Shown here: positions 16,198 through 25,261 of the stretch, one piece after another
Layout of the letters: the number at the start of each line of letters is the position of its first letter
Numbering within the stretch: position 1 is the first letter of the stretch
Assembly: GCF_018455725.1 (NCBI RefSeq)
Contig: NZ_JAHCLR010000007.1
Coordinates: 1-64,000, forward strand
Source of the DNA: Mycolicibacter acidiphilus
GTDB taxonomy: Bacteria; Actinomycetota; Actinomycetes; Mycobacteriales; Mycobacteriaceae
DNA length: 64,000 nt
Reading direction: 5' to 3'
Program-made: the position numbers and the translations under genes
Notes under the pieces: generated by a model
Database searches by the model: none
Told to the model about the DNA's origin: nothing
What the model saw: only the letters and a program-made list of their open reading frames with translations

Positions 16198-16976
16198 GCG
16201 TGGTACTCCCCGCAGTTGACGTCGAGGGTCTGGCCGGTGATGCCGCTGGCCAGATCGCTGGCCAGGAACAGGATCGCCGAGGCCACCTCGTCTTCGGTCG
16301 GCAGCCGCTTCAGGTCGGAGTTGGCGGCGGTCGCCGCATAGATCTGCTCGACCGTCGTGCCGTACTTGCCGGCCTGGTGGGTGAAGTACCCCTGCAGGGT
16401 GTCTCCCCAGATGTAGCCGGGCGCAACGGAGTTCACCCGGATCCCCTGCTCGCCGAGTTCGGAGGCCAGCGACTGCGACATCGCCAGCAGCGTCGCCTTG
16501 GCCATCTTGTACGCGCCGTACTTGGGCTGCGAATGCCGGATCACCATCGAATTGACGTTGACCACCGCACCCTTGGACTCGGCCAGGGCCGGCGTGAAGC
16601 CCTGGGTCAGCCGCAGCGCACCGAGCACACTCAGTTCGATGGCGTCGCGGATGTGCTGAAACGTGGTCTGCGCCAACGGCTTCATCGACGGGACCCGGAA
16701 GGCGTTGTTGATCAGCACATCGACATGACCGAACGCCGCTACCGCTTCCTCGACCAGGTGGGCGGCCTGCGCCTCGTCGGTGATGTCGGTGGGGACGGCC
16801 ACGGCCCGCCGGCCGGTGGCCGTGATCTCCGCGGCCACCGCGTCCAGGCGATCCGCGCTGCGCGCGGCCAGCACCAGATCGGCGCCGTCGGCCGCGCAGC
16901 GGCGCGCCAGCGTGGTGCCGAGCGCGGGACCGACCCCGCTGATCACCACGGTCTTCCCGTCGAGCATTCCAGTCAT
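16194..16976 (-). CDS. Short-chain dehydrogenase/reductase (Rv3530c-like)
   Basis: 260 residues from the ATG at 16976. Visible SDR signatures: a GVGPALG nucleotide-binding glycine motif (slightly unusual), NNAF in place of NNAG, a catalytic Ser in NVNSMVI and YGAYKMAK (Tyr-xxx-Lys). It should be an NAD(P)-dependent alcohol/ketone oxidoreductase. It begins 2 nt after the stop of the Rv3531c-like gene and overlaps the sulfotransferase start by 4 nt. Middle gene of an IclR-adjacent operon; substrate unknown. Confidence 0.88.
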   Translation of the reverse strand: MTGMLDGKTVVISGVGPALGTTLARRCAADGADLVLAARSADRLDAVAAEITATGRRAVAVPTDITDEAQAAHLVEEAVAAFGHVDVLINNAFRVPSMKPLAQTTFQHIRDAIELSVLGALRLTQGFTPALAESKGAVVNVNSMVIRHSQPKYGAYKMAKATLLAMSQSLASELGEQGIRVNSVAPGYIWGDTLQGYFTHQAGKYGTTVEQIYAATAANSDLKRLPTEDEVASAILFLASDLASGITGQTLDVNCGEYHA

Positions 16977-16978
16977 CA

Positions 16979-18106
16979 CTACCCCAGCATTCTGTCGGCG
17001 ATCTGCAACTGGCGCTGCGCAATCCGCGCCCGCCAGCCGTCTTCGGAGATTCGGTTGTCCTGGTAGTACGGCAGCGCGTCCGGCACCGCAGCGGCATCCA
17101 CCAGTTGCACGGTCGGCCCGTCGGCTTCGGTGAGCGCCCGGGACAGCCGCTGCCAGCGGAACTGCAGGATGCCGCGGCGGTGCCCGGTGGTCTCGACCCA
17201 GTTGGTGACGCCGGGGTTGTTCTCGGCGACGACGATGCGGATCCTGCCGTCCGGATCGGCCTGCGCCTGAGTGCCGTTCAATGACGTCTGATGGTTGATG
17301 TAGTCCAGCGAGACGTACCACATGCTGCCGAGCTGGAAGCCCAGATAGGGGGCGTCACTCACCGGCACGGTGATCACCAGCGCCTGCTCGGGGGTCAACT
17401 CGTAGTGCCCCGCCGACGAGTACTGCGTGGCCAGCCCGCCCGGGGTGAGCCGCGGCGCCACCATCGTGTTCACCGGCAGGTTGAGGTAGAACCACTGCGG
17501 GAACGCCAGCCAGGTCTTCACCCGGTTGATCAGCTGCTTGCCGGCCGCGGCGTAGCGCTTGCGGATCAGCTCCTCGGTGAGCGGCGGCGGTGCGGTACCG
17601 GCGGTGTCGGTGCGGGAGATCCGCACGGTGCCGCGCCGCGCCGCCCAGTCGTTGTACACCTCCCGGATCACCAGCTGCGCCGGCGATTTCGGGCGGAACC
17701 GCCAGCTGAAGGTGCCGTCGGCGGCGATCTCCAGCTCTCGGTCGTCGAACGCCGCCTCGCTGGCCGGCACACCGCTGTCGGTGTACTCGCCGCCGAGCAG
17801 CTGGAAGCTCAGATCGGTGGTGGTGCCGCGCCGCCCGGTGACGACGTAGTCCCGGTCGGCGTGCACGCGGGTGCCGAAGTACAGGGTGTCCGGATTGTCC
17901 AGGCCCATCTTGGTGAACGGCCCGGTCCCGGACAGCAGGAACGGGTGGTCGCGGTCGAAGCCGAACGCGCCGTGCACGCAAGCCTCCACCCCGCCGGCCA
18001 GGTACTGCAGACCCTCCAGCAGGTCGGCTTCGGTCTCGATGTGCGGCGCGGCGGCGACCAGTTGCTCCGCCTCGGCGATCGCGGCTGCGAGCGGCTCGGA
18101 GTACAT
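16979..18106 (-). CDS. Conserved protein, DUF1214-like (Rv3531c-like)
   Basis: 375 residues from the ATG at 18106, the same length I recall for Rv3531c. The frame is open much further upstream (to 18511), but that part overlaps the divergent IclR gene and the palindrome at 18133-18150. C-terminal segments such as NNPGVTNWVETTGHRRGILQFRWQRL look like the DUF1254/DUF1214 fold. No catalytic assignment can be made. In-frame GTG and TTG codons just upstream are alternative starts. First gene of the three-gene minus-strand operon ending with the sulfotransferase. Confidence 0.8.
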   Translation of the reverse strand: MYSEPLAAAIAEAEQLVAAAPHIETEADLLEGLQYLAGGVEACVHGAFGFDRDHPFLLSGTGPFTKMGLDNPDTLYFGTRVHADRDYVVTGRRGTTTDLSFQLLGGEYTDSGVPASEAAFDDRELEIAADGTFSWRFRPKSPAQLVIREVYNDWAARRGTVRISRTDTAGTAPPPLTEELIRKRYAAAGKQLINRVKTWLAFPQWFYLNLPVNTMVAPRLTPGGLATQYSSAGHYELTPEQALVITVPVSDAPYLGFQLGSMWYVSLDYINHQTSLNGTQAQADPDGRIRIVVAENNPGVTNWVETTGHRRGILQFRWQRLSRALTEADGPTVQLVDAAAVPDALPYYQDNRISEDGWRARIAQRQLQIADRMLG

Positions 18107-18132
18107 CGGCGGCGGCACCCCCAAAATCTCAT

Positions 18133-18150
18133 CGGTACATATTTGTACCG
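18133..18150. promoter_or_regulatory. 18-bp inverted repeat between the Rv3531c-like operon and the IclR gene
   Basis: CGGTACATATTTGTACCG has perfect 7-bp arms and a 4-bp AT spacer. It lies in the 95-bp divergent region, 26 nt upstream of the minus-strand start and 51 nt upstream of the IclR start. This is a strong candidate operator for the IclR protein controlling both directions. Confidence 0.6.
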
Positions 18151-18201
18151 CTGCGGTCGATATTTCTAATGCAGCGTAAACCGGCGGGGTAGCATGTCGC
18201 A

Positions 18202-19110
18202 ATGCCGGATCTCCAGGCCGCCGGGCGGGCCTCCCCGCCGACGATGCGTGTGGTGGCGATCCTGGACTTCCTCGCGGCCAACCCGAAGGAGCAGTTCGGG
18301 CTATCCGAGCTGGCCCGCCGGGTCGGGCTGACCAAACCCACCTGCCTGGGGATCGCCACCGCGCTGACCGAGGCCGGTTACCTGATGCGCGACCCGCGCG
18401 ACAAGAGCTACCGGCTAGGTCCGGCGCTGATCGGCCTGGGTCAGAACGCCCAGGAGGCGCTGCGGCTGGGTCCGGCGAGCACCGCGGAACTGCGCCGGCT
18501 GTCGGCGGCACTGAACATCACCGTCGCACTGACCGCAGTGGTCGACGACCGGATCACGGTGCTGGAACTGGCGTCACCGCCCCGGACACAGGTCGGGGTG
18601 CGGGTCGGGGAGAGCTACCCGTTCGCGCCGCCGGTCGGGCTGATGTACGTGCTGTGGGACGACGCGGCGTTGCGGGACTGGCTGGGCAGACGCCCGACGG
18701 TCCCGCTGCGCACCGACAGTGCACGGCTGGACCGGGTCGTCGACGAATGCCGGTCTCGCGGTTACCTGGTCGAACGGCTGACCGCCGGCGGGCAGCGGCT
18801 GTACCGGATGATGGCGGGCCTGGCCACTGACCTGCCGGAGGAGCTGCAGGTGCTGCTCGGCGAGTTGGTCTCCGACGTGGGCGAACGCGTCTATCTGCGC
18901 GGCGAATCCGAACCGCGGCAACGGCACGACATCAGCGTGATCTCGGCACCGGTGTTCGACGGCCACGGCTGCCAGGCGATGGTGGTGTCGCTGCACGTCG
19001 ACCGCGCGCTGACCGACAGTGAGATCACCAAGTGGGGACGCAACCTGGTGACCACCGCCGACGCCATCACCGCGCAACTCGGCGGCCGCAAGCCGGATTT
19101 CACCGGATAG
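18202..19110 (+). CDS. IclR-family transcriptional regulator
   Basis: 302 residues. The N-terminal winged helix (about 12-75: PPTMRVVAILDFLAANPKEQFGLSELARRVGLTKPTCLGIATALTEAGYLMRD) is followed by the IclR effector domain (about 95-270). It faces the Rv3531c-3530c-3529c-type operon and lies just before the EthD-like and LLM genes, so both sides may be targets. I do not recall a counterpart at this point in M. tuberculosis, where PPE61 lies next to Rv3531c, so it may be a locus-specific regulator. The effector is unknown. Confidence 0.9.
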   Translation: MPDLQAAGRASPPTMRVVAILDFLAANPKEQFGLSELARRVGLTKPTCLGIATALTEAGYLMRDPRDKSYRLGPALIGLGQNAQEALRLGPASTAELRRLSAALNITVALTAVVDDRITVLELASPPRTQVGVRVGESYPFAPPVGLMYVLWDDAALRDWLGRRPTVPLRTDSARLDRVVDECRSRGYLVERLTAGGQRLYRMMAGLATDLPEELQVLLGELVSDVGERVYLRGESEPRQRHDISVISAPVFDGHGCQAMVVSLHVDRALTDSEITKWGRNLVTTADAITAQLGGRKPDFTG

Positions 19111-19119
19111 CGTGTAGCG

Positions 19120-19842
19120 ATGGAGAAAGTGGTGGCGGTGCTGCGCAGCGCGGACGCCGACGAGCGGTGGTGTGAACGGATCCGCGGCCCGGTCACCGAG
19201 GAACTGCTCGACCTGGGCCTGCCCGGGCTGGCGGTGAACGTGCGGGACGCAGCGGTACGCGACACCACGCTGGTGCTGACCACCCTGGAACCACCGGTCG
19301 CCGCGGTGGTGAGCATGTGGACCCGGCAGCACTATTCGGAGCAGACCCGGGCCGCGATCGACCTGCTGGCGGCCGAATCCGAGGCGCTGTCGGCCTATCT
19401 GGTGACCGAGTCGGTGCCGCTCGCGCCACCGGATCCCGGTTCCGGTCAGCGCACCGCGGGTCTGGCCAACATCGCGCTGCTCCGCCGACCGGACGACCTG
19501 GACCATGCCACCTGGCTGCACCGCTGGCAGATCGACCACACTCCGGTCGCGATCGCCGACCAGGGCACGTTCGGCTACACCCAGAACGCCGTCGTGCGCC
19601 CGCTCACCGCGGACGCCCCCGCCGTCGCCGGAATCGTGGAGGAACTGTTCCCGGCCGCGGCGATGACCGATCCACTGGCCTGGTACGGCGCCGCCGACGA
19701 CGCCGATCTGCGGGAGCGGCGGTCCCGGATGCTGGCCAGCGTCAGGCGGTTCGGCGCCGACATCGACCTGGACACGCGGCGGGATCCGTTGCCGCCGTGG
19801 CCCATCACTGGACCGAACGGGACGGTCAGATCATCGATCTGA
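19120..19842 (+). CDS. EthD-like (dimeric alpha/beta barrel) protein, C-terminus altered
   Basis: 240 residues, 9 nt after the IclR gene. LANIALLRRPDDLDHATWLHRWQIDHTPVAIADQGTFGYTQNAVVR resembles the EthD/dimeric alpha-beta barrel pattern. Up to FGADIDLDT (about 218) it looks normal. The last ~20 residues (RRDPLPPWPITGPNG...) do not resemble an EthD end and are read from DNA that in the +1 frame encodes the end of a SnoaL-like protein. I infer a deletion that removed the last few codons of this gene and most of the next one. Function unknown. Confidence 0.7.
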   Translation: MEKVVAVLRSADADERWCERIRGPVTEELLDLGLPGLAVNVRDAAVRDTTLVLTTLEPPVAAVVSMWTRQHYSEQTRAAIDLLAAESEALSAYLVTESVPLAPPDPGSGQRTAGLANIALLRRPDDLDHATWLHRWQIDHTPVAIADQGTFGYTQNAVVRPLTADAPAVAGIVEELFPAAAMTDPLAWYGAADDADLRERRSRMLASVRRFGADIDLDTRRDPLPPWPITGPNGTVRSSI

Positions 19843-19961
19843 TCTGGTACCTGCGCTACGCCGACCGCTACGAGCGCACCGGTACCGGGTGGCGGTTCGC
19901 GCGGCGCGCGCTCACCATCGACGCGATCGAGAGCCGGCCGGCGCGGGCGGTGCGACCGTGA
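19797..19961 (+). pseudogene. C-terminal remnant of a SnoaL-like (NTF2-fold) gene
   Basis: An open frame of 54 codons (HHWTERDGQIIDLIWYLRY, then ADRYERTGTGWRFARRALTI) looks like the last strands of a SnoaL_4-type protein. Its TGA overlaps the GTG start of the following LLM gene (GTGA), as for an intact operon gene. The upstream two-thirds of the domain is missing: the same frame upstream is only the shadow of the EthD gene. A GTG at 19797 could in theory start a mini-protein, but a truncated gene is more likely. Confidence 0.5.
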
Positions 19962-20887
19962 CACCCCAGATCTCCCTGCAACTGCGCACGTTCACCGACG
20001 ATCCGGCCCACGACTGGGCGGCCACGCTGGCCCTGGGCCGGGCGATGGACACCGCCGGCGTGGACCGGGTGGTGGTCTCCGACCACGTGGTGTTCGGGGA
20101 GAACCCGGCGGCCTACGCGGATCCGGCGCTCGGCGGGATCGCCGGCGGCCGGCAGCCCACCGGGCCCGACGGACAGTGGCTGGAGCCGTTGACGGTGCTG
20201 ACCGCGCTGGCCGCCACCACCACCCGGATCCGGCTGGGCACCGCGGTGCTGCTGGCGGCGCTGCGCCGCCCGGCGGTGCTGGCCAAGCAGGTCGCCACCC
20301 TGGACGTGCTCTCCGGCGGCCGGGTGGACCTGGGTGTCGGCGTCGGCTGGCAGCGCGAGGAGTACGACGCGGCGGGGTTGCCGTTCGAGCGGCGCGGCCG
20401 GTTGTTGGACCACAGCCTGGAGGTCTGCCGGGCGCTGTGGACGCAGCAGCGCAGCACCTACACCTCGCCGGAGTTGACCTTCGACGGCATCCACCAGGCG
20501 CCGAAACCCGTTCAGCCCGACGGTGTTCCGATCTGGGTGAGCGGCACTGTCAACGACGCGGTGGCCCGGCGGCTGGCCCGGTTCGGCCGCGGTTGGATTC
20601 CGTGGGGGCCGGCGATGCGCGACCCGGCCGGGGCGATCGCCGCGATGGCCGACCGGATCGCCCGGTTCGGTGGCGACCCGACCGGACTGCAGGTGCTGGG
20701 CCACGCCACCACCGTCAAACGCGTCGACCGCTCCGTCGACGTCGCGGCCACCGCGGCCTCAGCGGTCCCGCTGATCGCCGCCGGGGTGACCGATGTGCGG
20801 GTGACGATGTCGCTGCCGGTCGACCCGGCCGCCGCCACCGATCTGCTGACCGAACTCGTGGCGCAATTCCGCGCTGTGACCGGTTAG
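19958..20887 (+). CDS. F420-dependent LLM-class oxidoreductase
   Basis: 309 residues from the GTG at 19958. TTRIRLGTAVLLAALRRPAVLAKQVATLD and SGGRVDLGVGVGWQREEYDAAG are diagnostic for luciferase-like F420-type enzymes. A C-terminal region (TDVRVTMSLP) completes the barrel. It is in an apparent operon with IclR and the EthD-like gene and overlaps the stop of the SnoaL remnant. Substrate unknown; a sterol or aromatic intermediate is only a contextual guess. Confidence 0.85.
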   Translation: MTPQISLQLRTFTDDPAHDWAATLALGRAMDTAGVDRVVVSDHVVFGENPAAYADPALGGIAGGRQPTGPDGQWLEPLTVLTALAATTTRIRLGTAVLLAALRRPAVLAKQVATLDVLSGGRVDLGVGVGWQREEYDAAGLPFERRGRLLDHSLEVCRALWTQQRSTYTSPELTFDGIHQAPKPVQPDGVPIWVSGTVNDAVARRLARFGRGWIPWGPAMRDPAGAIAAMADRIARFGGDPTGLQVLGHATTVKRVDRSVDVAATAASAVPLIAAGVTDVRVTMSLPVDPAAATDLLTELVAQFRAVTG

Positions 20888-20889
20888 CG

Positions 20890-21162
20890 CTACACGCACT
20901 GCTGGGAGAGCGTGATCAGCGCCTGCCGCACGTCGGGGTGGCGCTCCAGGTAGCTGAGCACCGGATTCGGCGAGCCGGGATCCTCCTGCTGGCCGTGTTT
21001 CTCCAGGTTCTTCCTGATGTCGGGGTGGCGTTTCAGGTAGGCGTCGACGGAGTCGCCGAACGTCTCATCGCAGGGTTGCTGCGGTGCGGCCTGCGCCGCC
21101 GGGCCGGTCAGCAACGCCACGCTCGCCAGGCCGACCGCGATGGTTCGAGTGAGACCGCGCAT
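20890..21162 (-). CDS. Small secreted hemophore-related protein
   Basis: 90 residues. Signal peptide MRGLTRTIAVGLASVALLTGPAAQA is followed by a short mature domain with two YLxRHPDxR repeats (YLKRHPDIRKNL and YLERHPDVRQAL) and one Cys near each end (CDETF...QQCV) likely to form a disulfide. This pattern fits the mycobacterial hemophore-related family. It lies 20 nt after the rqlH stop on the same strand. A role in haem binding is inferred from family resemblance only. Confidence 0.72.
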   Translation of the reverse strand: MRGLTRTIAVGLASVALLTGPAAQAAPQQPCDETFGDSVDAYLKRHPDIRKNLEKHGQQEDPGSPNPVLSYLERHPDVRQALITLSQQCV

Positions 21163-21182
21163 TCCTCGACAGTACGCGCGGC

Positions 21183-23258
21183 TCAGCCGACGGCGGCCAG
21201 TGCGAACGGCAGCACCCGCGGCGCACCGGCCGCCCGCAGCACCCGGGCCGCCATCGTCAGCGTCCACCCGGTGTCGGTGACGTCGTCGACCAGCAGCACC
21301 GGGCCGACGTCCCCCAACCGCGGTGGCTCCCACGCCCCGTGCAACCCGGCTACCCGGTAGGCGGAGTTCGCAGCGGTGACGGGCCGGCGATCCGGTGCGT
21401 AGGCCAGCGTGCCCAGATTGGTCAGCCGGCCCACCTCCGCCAGCCTCTCGGCCAGCGAACCGATCAGCACCGGATGCGTCGCCGAGTCCAGCGCCAGCAC
21501 CGCGGCCGGCCGCTCCGCCCAGTCCCACGCCGCGAACGCGCTCACCGCGGCGCGCACCACCTCGTCGGGCACCGGCTGGTCGGGTTCGTCGAGCAGCCGC
21601 CGCAGCCGGGCGCCCCAGCCCAGGTCGGTGAGCCGGCCGATGACCCGGCCCGGTTCGGGGCCGTCGGTGATCCGCCCGGACAGGTCGAGGCCGAGTTTGG
21701 CCAGCCCGGTCGGCCACTGCCGGCGCGGGGTGAGCTCCACCCCGGGGCGCATCAGCCGTTCCCGGGTGGCCTCGGCGGCGGCGTCGGTGACCTCGGCGGT
21801 GAACCGCGGCCCGGCGCAGTTGTCGCAGCGCCCGCAGCGCTCGTCGTCGGCCAGCGTCGGATCGTTGAGCCGGCTGCGCAGGAACACCATCCGGCACCCG
21901 TCGGTGCTCTGGTAGTCGACCATCGCCTGCTGTTCGACGCGGCGCTGCTCGTCGAGGGTGCGGTAGCGCTGCTCGTCGTAGGACCAGGGCTCCCCGGTGG
22001 CGACCCAGCCGCCCTTCACCCGGCGCACCGCACCGTCGACGTCGAGCACCTTGAGCACCATCTCCAGGCGCGACCGGTTCAGGTCGACCAGCGGCTCCAG
22101 CGCCGGCGTCGACGTCGGCCGGTCGGTCTCGAGGGCGGCGATCACGGTGCGCACCACCGGTTCCGGCGGGAACGCCACCGAGGCGAAGTACCGCCAGATC
22201 TCGCGGTCCTCGGCACCGGGCAGCAGGATCACCTCGGCGCTGGCCGCGGCTCGGCCGGCGCGGCCCACCTGCTGGTAGTAGGCGATCGGCGAGGACGGCG
22301 CCCCGAGGTGCACGACGAAACCCAGGTCGGGTTTGTCGAAGCCCATGCCCAGCGCGGAGGTGGCGATCAGCGCCTTGACCCGGTTGGCCAGCAGGTCCGC
22401 TTCCAGCTGTTCGCGCTCGGCGGCCTCGGTGGCGCCGGTGTAGGCGGCCACCTGAAAGCCCTGCGCGCGCAGATCCGCGGCGACGTCGTTGGCCTGGGCG
22501 ACCGTCAGCGTGTAGACGATGCCGGAGCCCGGCAGGTCGCCCAGGTGCGCGCCGATCCAGGCCGCCCGCTGCGCCGGGCCACCGGCCTGAATCACCGACA
22601 GCCGCAACGACTCCCGATCCAGGCCGCCGCGCAGCACCAGGGTGTCGGCCCCGCCCACCCCGAGCTGGGTGGCGACGTCGGCGACGACCCGGTCATTGGC
22701 GGTGGCAGTGGTGGCCAGCACCGGGATGCCGTCGCCGAGGTCGGCGATCAGGGTGCGGATCCGCCGGTAGTCCGGCCGGAAGTCGTGCCCCCAGTCCGAG
22801 ACGCAGTGCGCCTCGTCGACCACCACCAGGCCTGCGCCGGCCGCCAGCGACGGCAGCACCTCGTCGCGGAAGTCGGGGTTGTTCAACCGTTCCGGGCTGA
22901 CCAGCAGCACATCAAGGTCGCCGCGCGCGACCCGGCGCTGGATGTCGGCCCAGTCGGTCATGTTCGACGAGTTGATGGTGGCCGCGGCCACCCCGGCCCG
23001 CCCGGCGGCCGCCACCTGGTTGCGCATCAGCGCCAGCAGTGGCGACACGATCACCGTCGGCCCGGCGCCGGTGGCGCGCAGCAGTTTCGCCGCGATGAAG
23101 TACACCGCCGACTTGCCCCAGCCGGTGCGCTGCACCACCAGGGCGCGGCGTCGCTGAACGACCAGCGCCTCGATCGCGGTCCACTGGTCGTCGCGCAGCA
23201 CCGCGTCGGGGCCGGCGAGCTGTTCCAGCAGTGCCTGGGCTTCGGTTCGGGTGGTCAC
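21183..23258 (-). CDS. rqlH: RecQ-like DNA helicase with C-terminal phosphoribosyltransferase domain
   Basis: 691 residues from the GTG at 23258. Domains in order: RecQ-type helicase core with Walker A RTGWGKSA (44-51), DEAH (148-151) and YYQQVGRAGR motif VI; a zinc-binding region (CRMVF...ERCGRCDNC); and a C-terminal phosphoribosyltransferase-like domain with the PRPP loop VLLVDDVTDTGWT (about 654-666). This order and length match RqlH described in M. smegmatis, a 3'-5' translocase/helicase. The frame extending to 23834 overlaps hsaF and is rejected. It lies 29 nt downstream of hsaF on the same strand, so sterol-operon read-through is possible. Confidence 0.92.
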   Translation of the reverse strand: MTTRTEAQALLEQLAGPDAVLRDDQWTAIEALVVQRRRALVVQRTGWGKSAVYFIAAKLLRATGAGPTVIVSPLLALMRNQVAAAGRAGVAAATINSSNMTDWADIQRRVARGDLDVLLVSPERLNNPDFRDEVLPSLAAGAGLVVVDEAHCVSDWGHDFRPDYRRIRTLIADLGDGIPVLATTATANDRVVADVATQLGVGGADTLVLRGGLDRESLRLSVIQAGGPAQRAAWIGAHLGDLPGSGIVYTLTVAQANDVAADLRAQGFQVAAYTGATEAAEREQLEADLLANRVKALIATSALGMGFDKPDLGFVVHLGAPSSPIAYYQQVGRAGRAAASAEVILLPGAEDREIWRYFASVAFPPEPVVRTVIAALETDRPTSTPALEPLVDLNRSRLEMVLKVLDVDGAVRRVKGGWVATGEPWSYDEQRYRTLDEQRRVEQQAMVDYQSTDGCRMVFLRSRLNDPTLADDERCGRCDNCAGPRFTAEVTDAAAEATRERLMRPGVELTPRRQWPTGLAKLGLDLSGRITDGPEPGRVIGRLTDLGWGARLRRLLDEPDQPVPDEVVRAAVSAFAAWDWAERPAAVLALDSATHPVLIGSLAERLAEVGRLTNLGTLAYAPDRRPVTAANSAYRVAGLHGAWEPPRLGDVGPVLLVDDVTDTGWTLTMAARVLRAAGAPRVLPFALAAVG

Positions 23259-23287
23259 CGCACCATCGTGCCCGAGTGCCCCGACAC

Positions 23288-24322
23288 CTACTTCTTGGCT
23301 GCGGCCTGCTCCCGCTGGATCTCCAGCGCGATGTCGATCAGTTGGTCCTCCTGACCACCGATCAGCTTGCGCTGGCCGGCCCGGTGCAGCAGCTCGTGGG
23401 CCGGAACGCCGTAGCGCTCCCCCTGCCGCACCGCGTGTTTCAGGAAGCTGGAGTACACCCCCGAGTAGCCCATCACCAGCGCGTTGCGGTCCAGCACGCA
23501 CTCGGCGGGCATCGCCGGGCGCACCACGTCCTCGGCGGCATCGGCGATGTCGAAGAAGTCGATGCCGGTCTTGACGCCGATCTTGTCGAACACCCCGATC
23601 AGCGCCTCCACCGGCGCGTTGCCCGCCCCGGCGCCGAACCGGCGCACGCTGCCGTCGATCTGCTTGGCGCCGGCGCGCACCGCCTCCACGGAGTTCGCCA
23701 CGCCCAGGCCGAGGTTCTCGTGGCCGTGGAAGCCCACCTGCGCGTCGTCGCCGAGCTCGGCGACCAGCGCCGACACCCGGTCGGCCACCCCGTCGAGCAC
23801 CAGCGCGCCCGCCGAGTCCACCACGTACACGCACTGGCAGCCGGCGTCGGCCATGATCCGGGCCTGGGCGGCCAGCTTCTCCGGGGTGATGGTGTGCGCC
23901 ATCATCAAAAAGCCGACGGTCTCCAGGCCGCGCTCGCGGGCGTAGCCGAAGTGCTGGATGGAGACGTCGGCCTCGGTGCAGTGCGTGGCGATCCGGCAGA
24001 TCGAACCGCCGTTGCCCTGCGCCTCGGCGATGTCCTCCTTGGTGGCCACGCCGGGCAGCATCAGGAACGCGATCTTGGCGTCGCGGACGGTCTCCGCGGC
24101 CAGCTTGATCAGCTCCTGGTCGGGGGTCTTGGAGAACCCGTAGTTGAAGCTGGAGCCACCCAGGCCGTCACCGTGGGTGACCTCGATGACCGGCACCCCG
24201 GCGTGGTCGAGGGCCGCGACGATCGCCCGGACCTCGTCGGGCACGAACTGGTGCCGCTTGTGGTGGCTGCCGTCGCGCAGCGACGTGTCGGTGATCCGGA
24301 CGTCGAAGATGTGGTCGCTCAT
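23288..24322 (-). CDS. hsaF: 4-hydroxy-2-oxo-acid aldolase HsaF
   Basis: 344-residue pyruvate aldolase (DmpG/BphI family). In cholesterol ring A/B catabolism it splits 4-hydroxy-2-oxohexanoate into pyruvate and propanal. [12 protein letters not shown] (Arg16, Asp17, His20/21) and VGFHGHEN supply the divalent-metal and base residues. It works as a channeling complex with the acylating aldehyde dehydrogenase HsaG, whose gene is directly upstream and overlaps by 4 nt. Order hsaE-hsaG-hsaF is as in Rv3536c-3534c. Confidence 0.96.
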   Translation of the reverse strand: MSDHIFDVRITDTSLRDGSHHKRHQFVPDEVRAIVAALDHAGVPVIEVTHGDGLGGSSFNYGFSKTPDQELIKLAAETVRDAKIAFLMLPGVATKEDIAEAQGNGGSICRIATHCTEADVSIQHFGYARERGLETVGFLMMAHTITPEKLAAQARIMADAGCQCVYVVDSAGALVLDGVADRVSALVAELGDDAQVGFHGHENLGLGVANSVEAVRAGAKQIDGSVRRFGAGAGNAPVEALIGVFDKIGVKTGIDFFDIADAAEDVVRPAMPAECVLDRNALVMGYSGVYSSFLKHAVRQGERYGVPAHELLHRAGQRKLIGGQEDQLIDIALEIQREQAAAKK

Positions 24323-25251
24323 TTGGTCTCTCCAGCCTTGGCGGAAGCCATCTCGCGGGCGATCTCCTCGCCCACCTTGGTGGCCGCAGCGGTCATGATG
24401 TCCAGGTTGCCCGCATACGGCGGCAGGTAGTCACCGGCGCCTTCGACCTCCACGAAGGTGGTGACGACGGCACGCCCACCGGAGTTCAGCGACGGCTCGT
24501 CGAACTGCGGCTCGTTGAGCAGCCGGTAGCCGGGCACGTAGGTCTGCACCTGCGCGACGACGTCCTTGATCGACGCGGCGATCGCCTCGCGGTCGGCGTC
24601 CTCGGGGATCTGGCAGAAGATGGTGTCGCGCATGATCATCGGCGGGTCGGCCGGGTTCAAGATGATGATCGCCTTGCCCTTCTGGGCGCCGCCGATGTTC
24701 ATCACGCCCGCCGAGGTGGTCTTGGTGAACTCGTCGATGTTGGCCCGGGTGCCCGGCCCCGCCGAGACACTGGACACCGACGCGACGATCTCGGCGTAGG
24801 GCACGACACCGCCCTGCTCCTTCACCGCGCGGGTCACGGCGTAGACGATCGGGATGGTGGCCTGGCCGCCGCAGGTGACCATGTTGACGTTCGGGGCGTC
24901 GACGTGGGTGGTCAGGTTCGCCGGCGGGATGATCCCCGGGCCGACGGCAGCCGGGGTCAGGTCGATGGCCCGGATGCCGGCGGCCTCGTACTTGGGCGCG
25001 TACGCCTTGTGCACGTAGGCGCTGGTGGCCTCGAACACGAAGTCGGGCTTCTCGTCCTGCGCGAGCAGCCAGTCCGCGCCCTCGTGGGAGGTCTCCAGGC
25101 CGAGCTTGCGGGCGCGGGCCAGACCCTCGGATTCGGGGTCGATGCCGATCATCCAGCGCGGCTCCAGCCATTCCGACCGCAGCAGCTTGTACAGCAGGTC
25201 GGTGCTGATGTTGCCCGACCCGACGATGGCGACAGACGCTTTCTTGGGCAT
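24319..25251 (-). CDS. hsaG: Acylating propanal/acetaldehyde dehydrogenase HsaG
   Basis: 310-residue NAD- and CoA-dependent acylating aldehyde dehydrogenase that converts propanal from HsaF to propionyl-CoA. N-terminal nucleotide motif GSGNIS (11-16); catalytic Cys127 in MVTCGGQA. The gene begins 10 nt after hsaE and overlaps hsaF by 4 nt, consistent with equal production of a HsaF-HsaG complex. Confidence 0.96.
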   Translation of the reverse strand: MPKKASVAIVGSGNISTDLLYKLLRSEWLEPRWMIGIDPESEGLARARKLGLETSHEGADWLLAQDEKPDFVFEATSAYVHKAYAPKYEAAGIRAIDLTPAAVGPGIIPPANLTTHVDAPNVNMVTCGGQATIPIVYAVTRAVKEQGGVVPYAEIVASVSSVSAGPGTRANIDEFTKTTSAGVMNIGGAQKGKAIIILNPADPPMIMRDTIFCQIPEDADREAIAASIKDVVAQVQTYVPGYRLLNEPQFDEPSLNSGGRAVVTTFVEVEGAGDYLPPYAGNLDIMTAAATKVGEEIAREMASAKAGETK

Positions 25252-25261
25252 GAGCGCTCCT

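Noticed and set aside
15052-17097. 681-residue fusion of SDR-region sequence and sulfotransferase
   Set aside because: The upstream part is another frame of the SDR gene. The GTGA overlap at 16194-16197 marks the real start.
16979-18511. 510-residue version of the Rv3531c-like protein
   Set aside because: The extension overlaps the divergent IclR gene and the 18-bp palindrome and is low-complexity shadow sequence.
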